Made by a program: the position numbers and the translations under genes
In this document: positions 32,285 to 32,783 of the stretch, piece after piece
Numbering within the stretch: position 1 is the first letter of the stretch
Layout of the letters: each line of letters opens with the position of its first letter
Assembly: GCA_937929815.1 (NCBI GenBank)
Contig: CALFUW010000057.1
Span: 1-32,783, forward strand
DNA length: 32,783 nt
DNA from: an uncultured Flavobacteriales bacterium
GTDB lineage: Bacteria > Bacteroidota > Bacteroidia > Flavobacteriales > Schleiferiaceae
Reading direction: 5' to 3'
The notes under the pieces: model-generated
The model's input: the letters and a program-made list of their open reading frames with translations, nothing else
The model's database searches: none
What the model was told of the DNA's origin: nothing

Positions 32285-32783
32285 ATGAGTAATACACTGG
32301 GTAGAATACTGAGGTTGACCACATTTGGCGAGTCGCACGGGACGGCCATCGGCGGAGTGCTCGACGGATTTCCGGCAGGTGTGGAGATTGATTTTGAGCT
32401 GGTTGCACAGAAACTCGCCCGTCGAAGACCTGGACAATCTGCTGTGACAACCGAACGCTCCGAAACAGATACTCCAGAATTTCTGTCAGGCATATTTGAC
32501 GGCAAGTCAACAGGTGCACCCATCGCTTTTATCATCCGAAATACAGACAATCGCTCTCGTGACTACAGAGTATTGAAGGATGTCCTGCGTCCCGGACATG
32601 CCGACGAAACATATATGGCCAAATATGGCCATCGCGACCATAGGGGCGGTGGTCGCTCATCTGCAAGGGAGACGGCCAACTGGGTATTGGCTGGAGCACT
32701 CGCAGCACAGCTTTTAAAAGATGTGGAGGTCATCGCATACACCAAACAAATAGGTCATGTGTGCCTGGATCAAATCACCGACC
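32285..32783 (+). CDS. aroC: Chorismate synthase (3' end beyond window)
   Basis: AroC converts 5-enolpyruvylshikimate-3-phosphate to chorismate using reduced FMN, the last shared step of aromatic biosynthesis. This gene is missing from the ORF track because it leaves the window. From ATG 32285 the frame is open for 166 codons to the edge and begins [20 protein letters not shown], with the first AroC signature GESHG. Further family blocks are [20 protein letters not shown], the [16 protein letters not shown] signature 2 and AGALAAQLL. The truncated part would include the third signature. An out-of-frame ATG lies four bases upstream (32281) but meets a stop within three codons. Secure identification. 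Confidence 0.97.
   Translation, partial: MSNTLGRILRLTTFGESHGTAIGGVLDGFPAGVEIDFELVAQKLARRRPGQSAVTTERSETDTPEFLSGIFDGKSTGAPIAFIIRNTDNRSRDYRVLKDVLRPGHADETYMAKYGHRDHRGGGRSSARETANWVLAGALAAQLLKDVEVIAYTKQIGHVCLDQITD

Noticed and set aside
32193-32745. Minus-strand ORFs near the right end, including the upstream part of 32038-32550
   Set aside because: They lie antisense to aroC, whose plus frame holds GESHG and [16 protein letters not shown].
1-32783. CRISPR array, phage, toxin-antitoxin or other defence island
   Set aside because: No regularly spaced direct repeats, integrase, transposase, restriction or toxin genes were seen on either strand.

Overview
The window looks like a piece of chromosome from a member of the Bacteroidota, possibly near Saprospiria or Chitinophagia, though that rank is a guess. 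The evidence is the TAnnTTTG-type -7 promoter element (one copy has a TTTG -33 box at exact 20-nt spacing), the scarcity of clear Shine-Dalgarno sequences, a Na+-translocating NADH:quinone reductase (nqrA, nqrB), a bacillithiol gene (bshC), and many secreted proteins with short Bacteroidota-style signal peptides. I see no tRNA, rRNA, insertion sequence, phage gene or CRISPR array. Genes are tightly packed, with many 1-14 bp overlaps.

Layout. 1-2320 (-): start of an nqr operon, nqrA then a truncated nqrB. 2434-4363 (-): an M28 peptidase with a C-terminal PDZ domain, then a tiny secreted Cys/Lys-rich protein with a rho-independent terminator. 4389-5060 (+): a CrtA-like (spheroidene monooxygenase family) protein. 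5051-6949 (-): an AsnB-type amidotransferase, divergent from 6994-9763 (+), two tandem methyltransferases and a GT4 glycosyltransferase; together these look like a small glycan-decoration cluster. 9776-13127 (+): TolC-type outer-membrane protein, periplasmic adaptor and tsaB. 13168-14142 (-): SPFH/stomatin-like protein. 14230-15309 (+): another glycosyltransferase. 15329-17432 (-): rsmA then mgtE. 17490-18173 (+): secreted coiled-coil protein. 18166-21137 (-): seven-CXXCH cytochrome/TPR lipoprotein translationally coupled to mltG. 21206-22506 (-): dapF then a GNAT acetyltransferase. 22631-24933 (+): glutathione peroxidase-like protein and bshC. 25076-27473 (+): glycosyltransferase overlapping a Wzx-like flippase. 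27786-32005 (-): a compact operon of BadF-type sugar kinase, methylglyoxal-synthase-like protein, beta-phosphoglucomutase and GH65 maltose phosphorylase. 32285-end (+): start of aroC.

How the parts work together. The 27786-32005 operon forms a plausible closed pathway: an alpha-glucobiose is phosphorolysed to beta-glucose-1-phosphate and glucose, the mutase makes glucose-6-phosphate, and the kinase could rescue the free sugar. The methylglyoxal-synthase-like member has Tyr where I expect the catalytic Asp, so it may sense metabolites rather than make methylglyoxal; this is the most interesting oddity. Cell-envelope genes (mltG, dapF, three glycosyltransferases, flippase, TolC/adaptor) are over-represented. 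I did not find a defence system or an obviously unprecedented multi-gene machine. Several genes lack any usable ATG and appear to start at TTG or GTG, and several start sites in the supplied ORF track need trimming; these are stated per gene.
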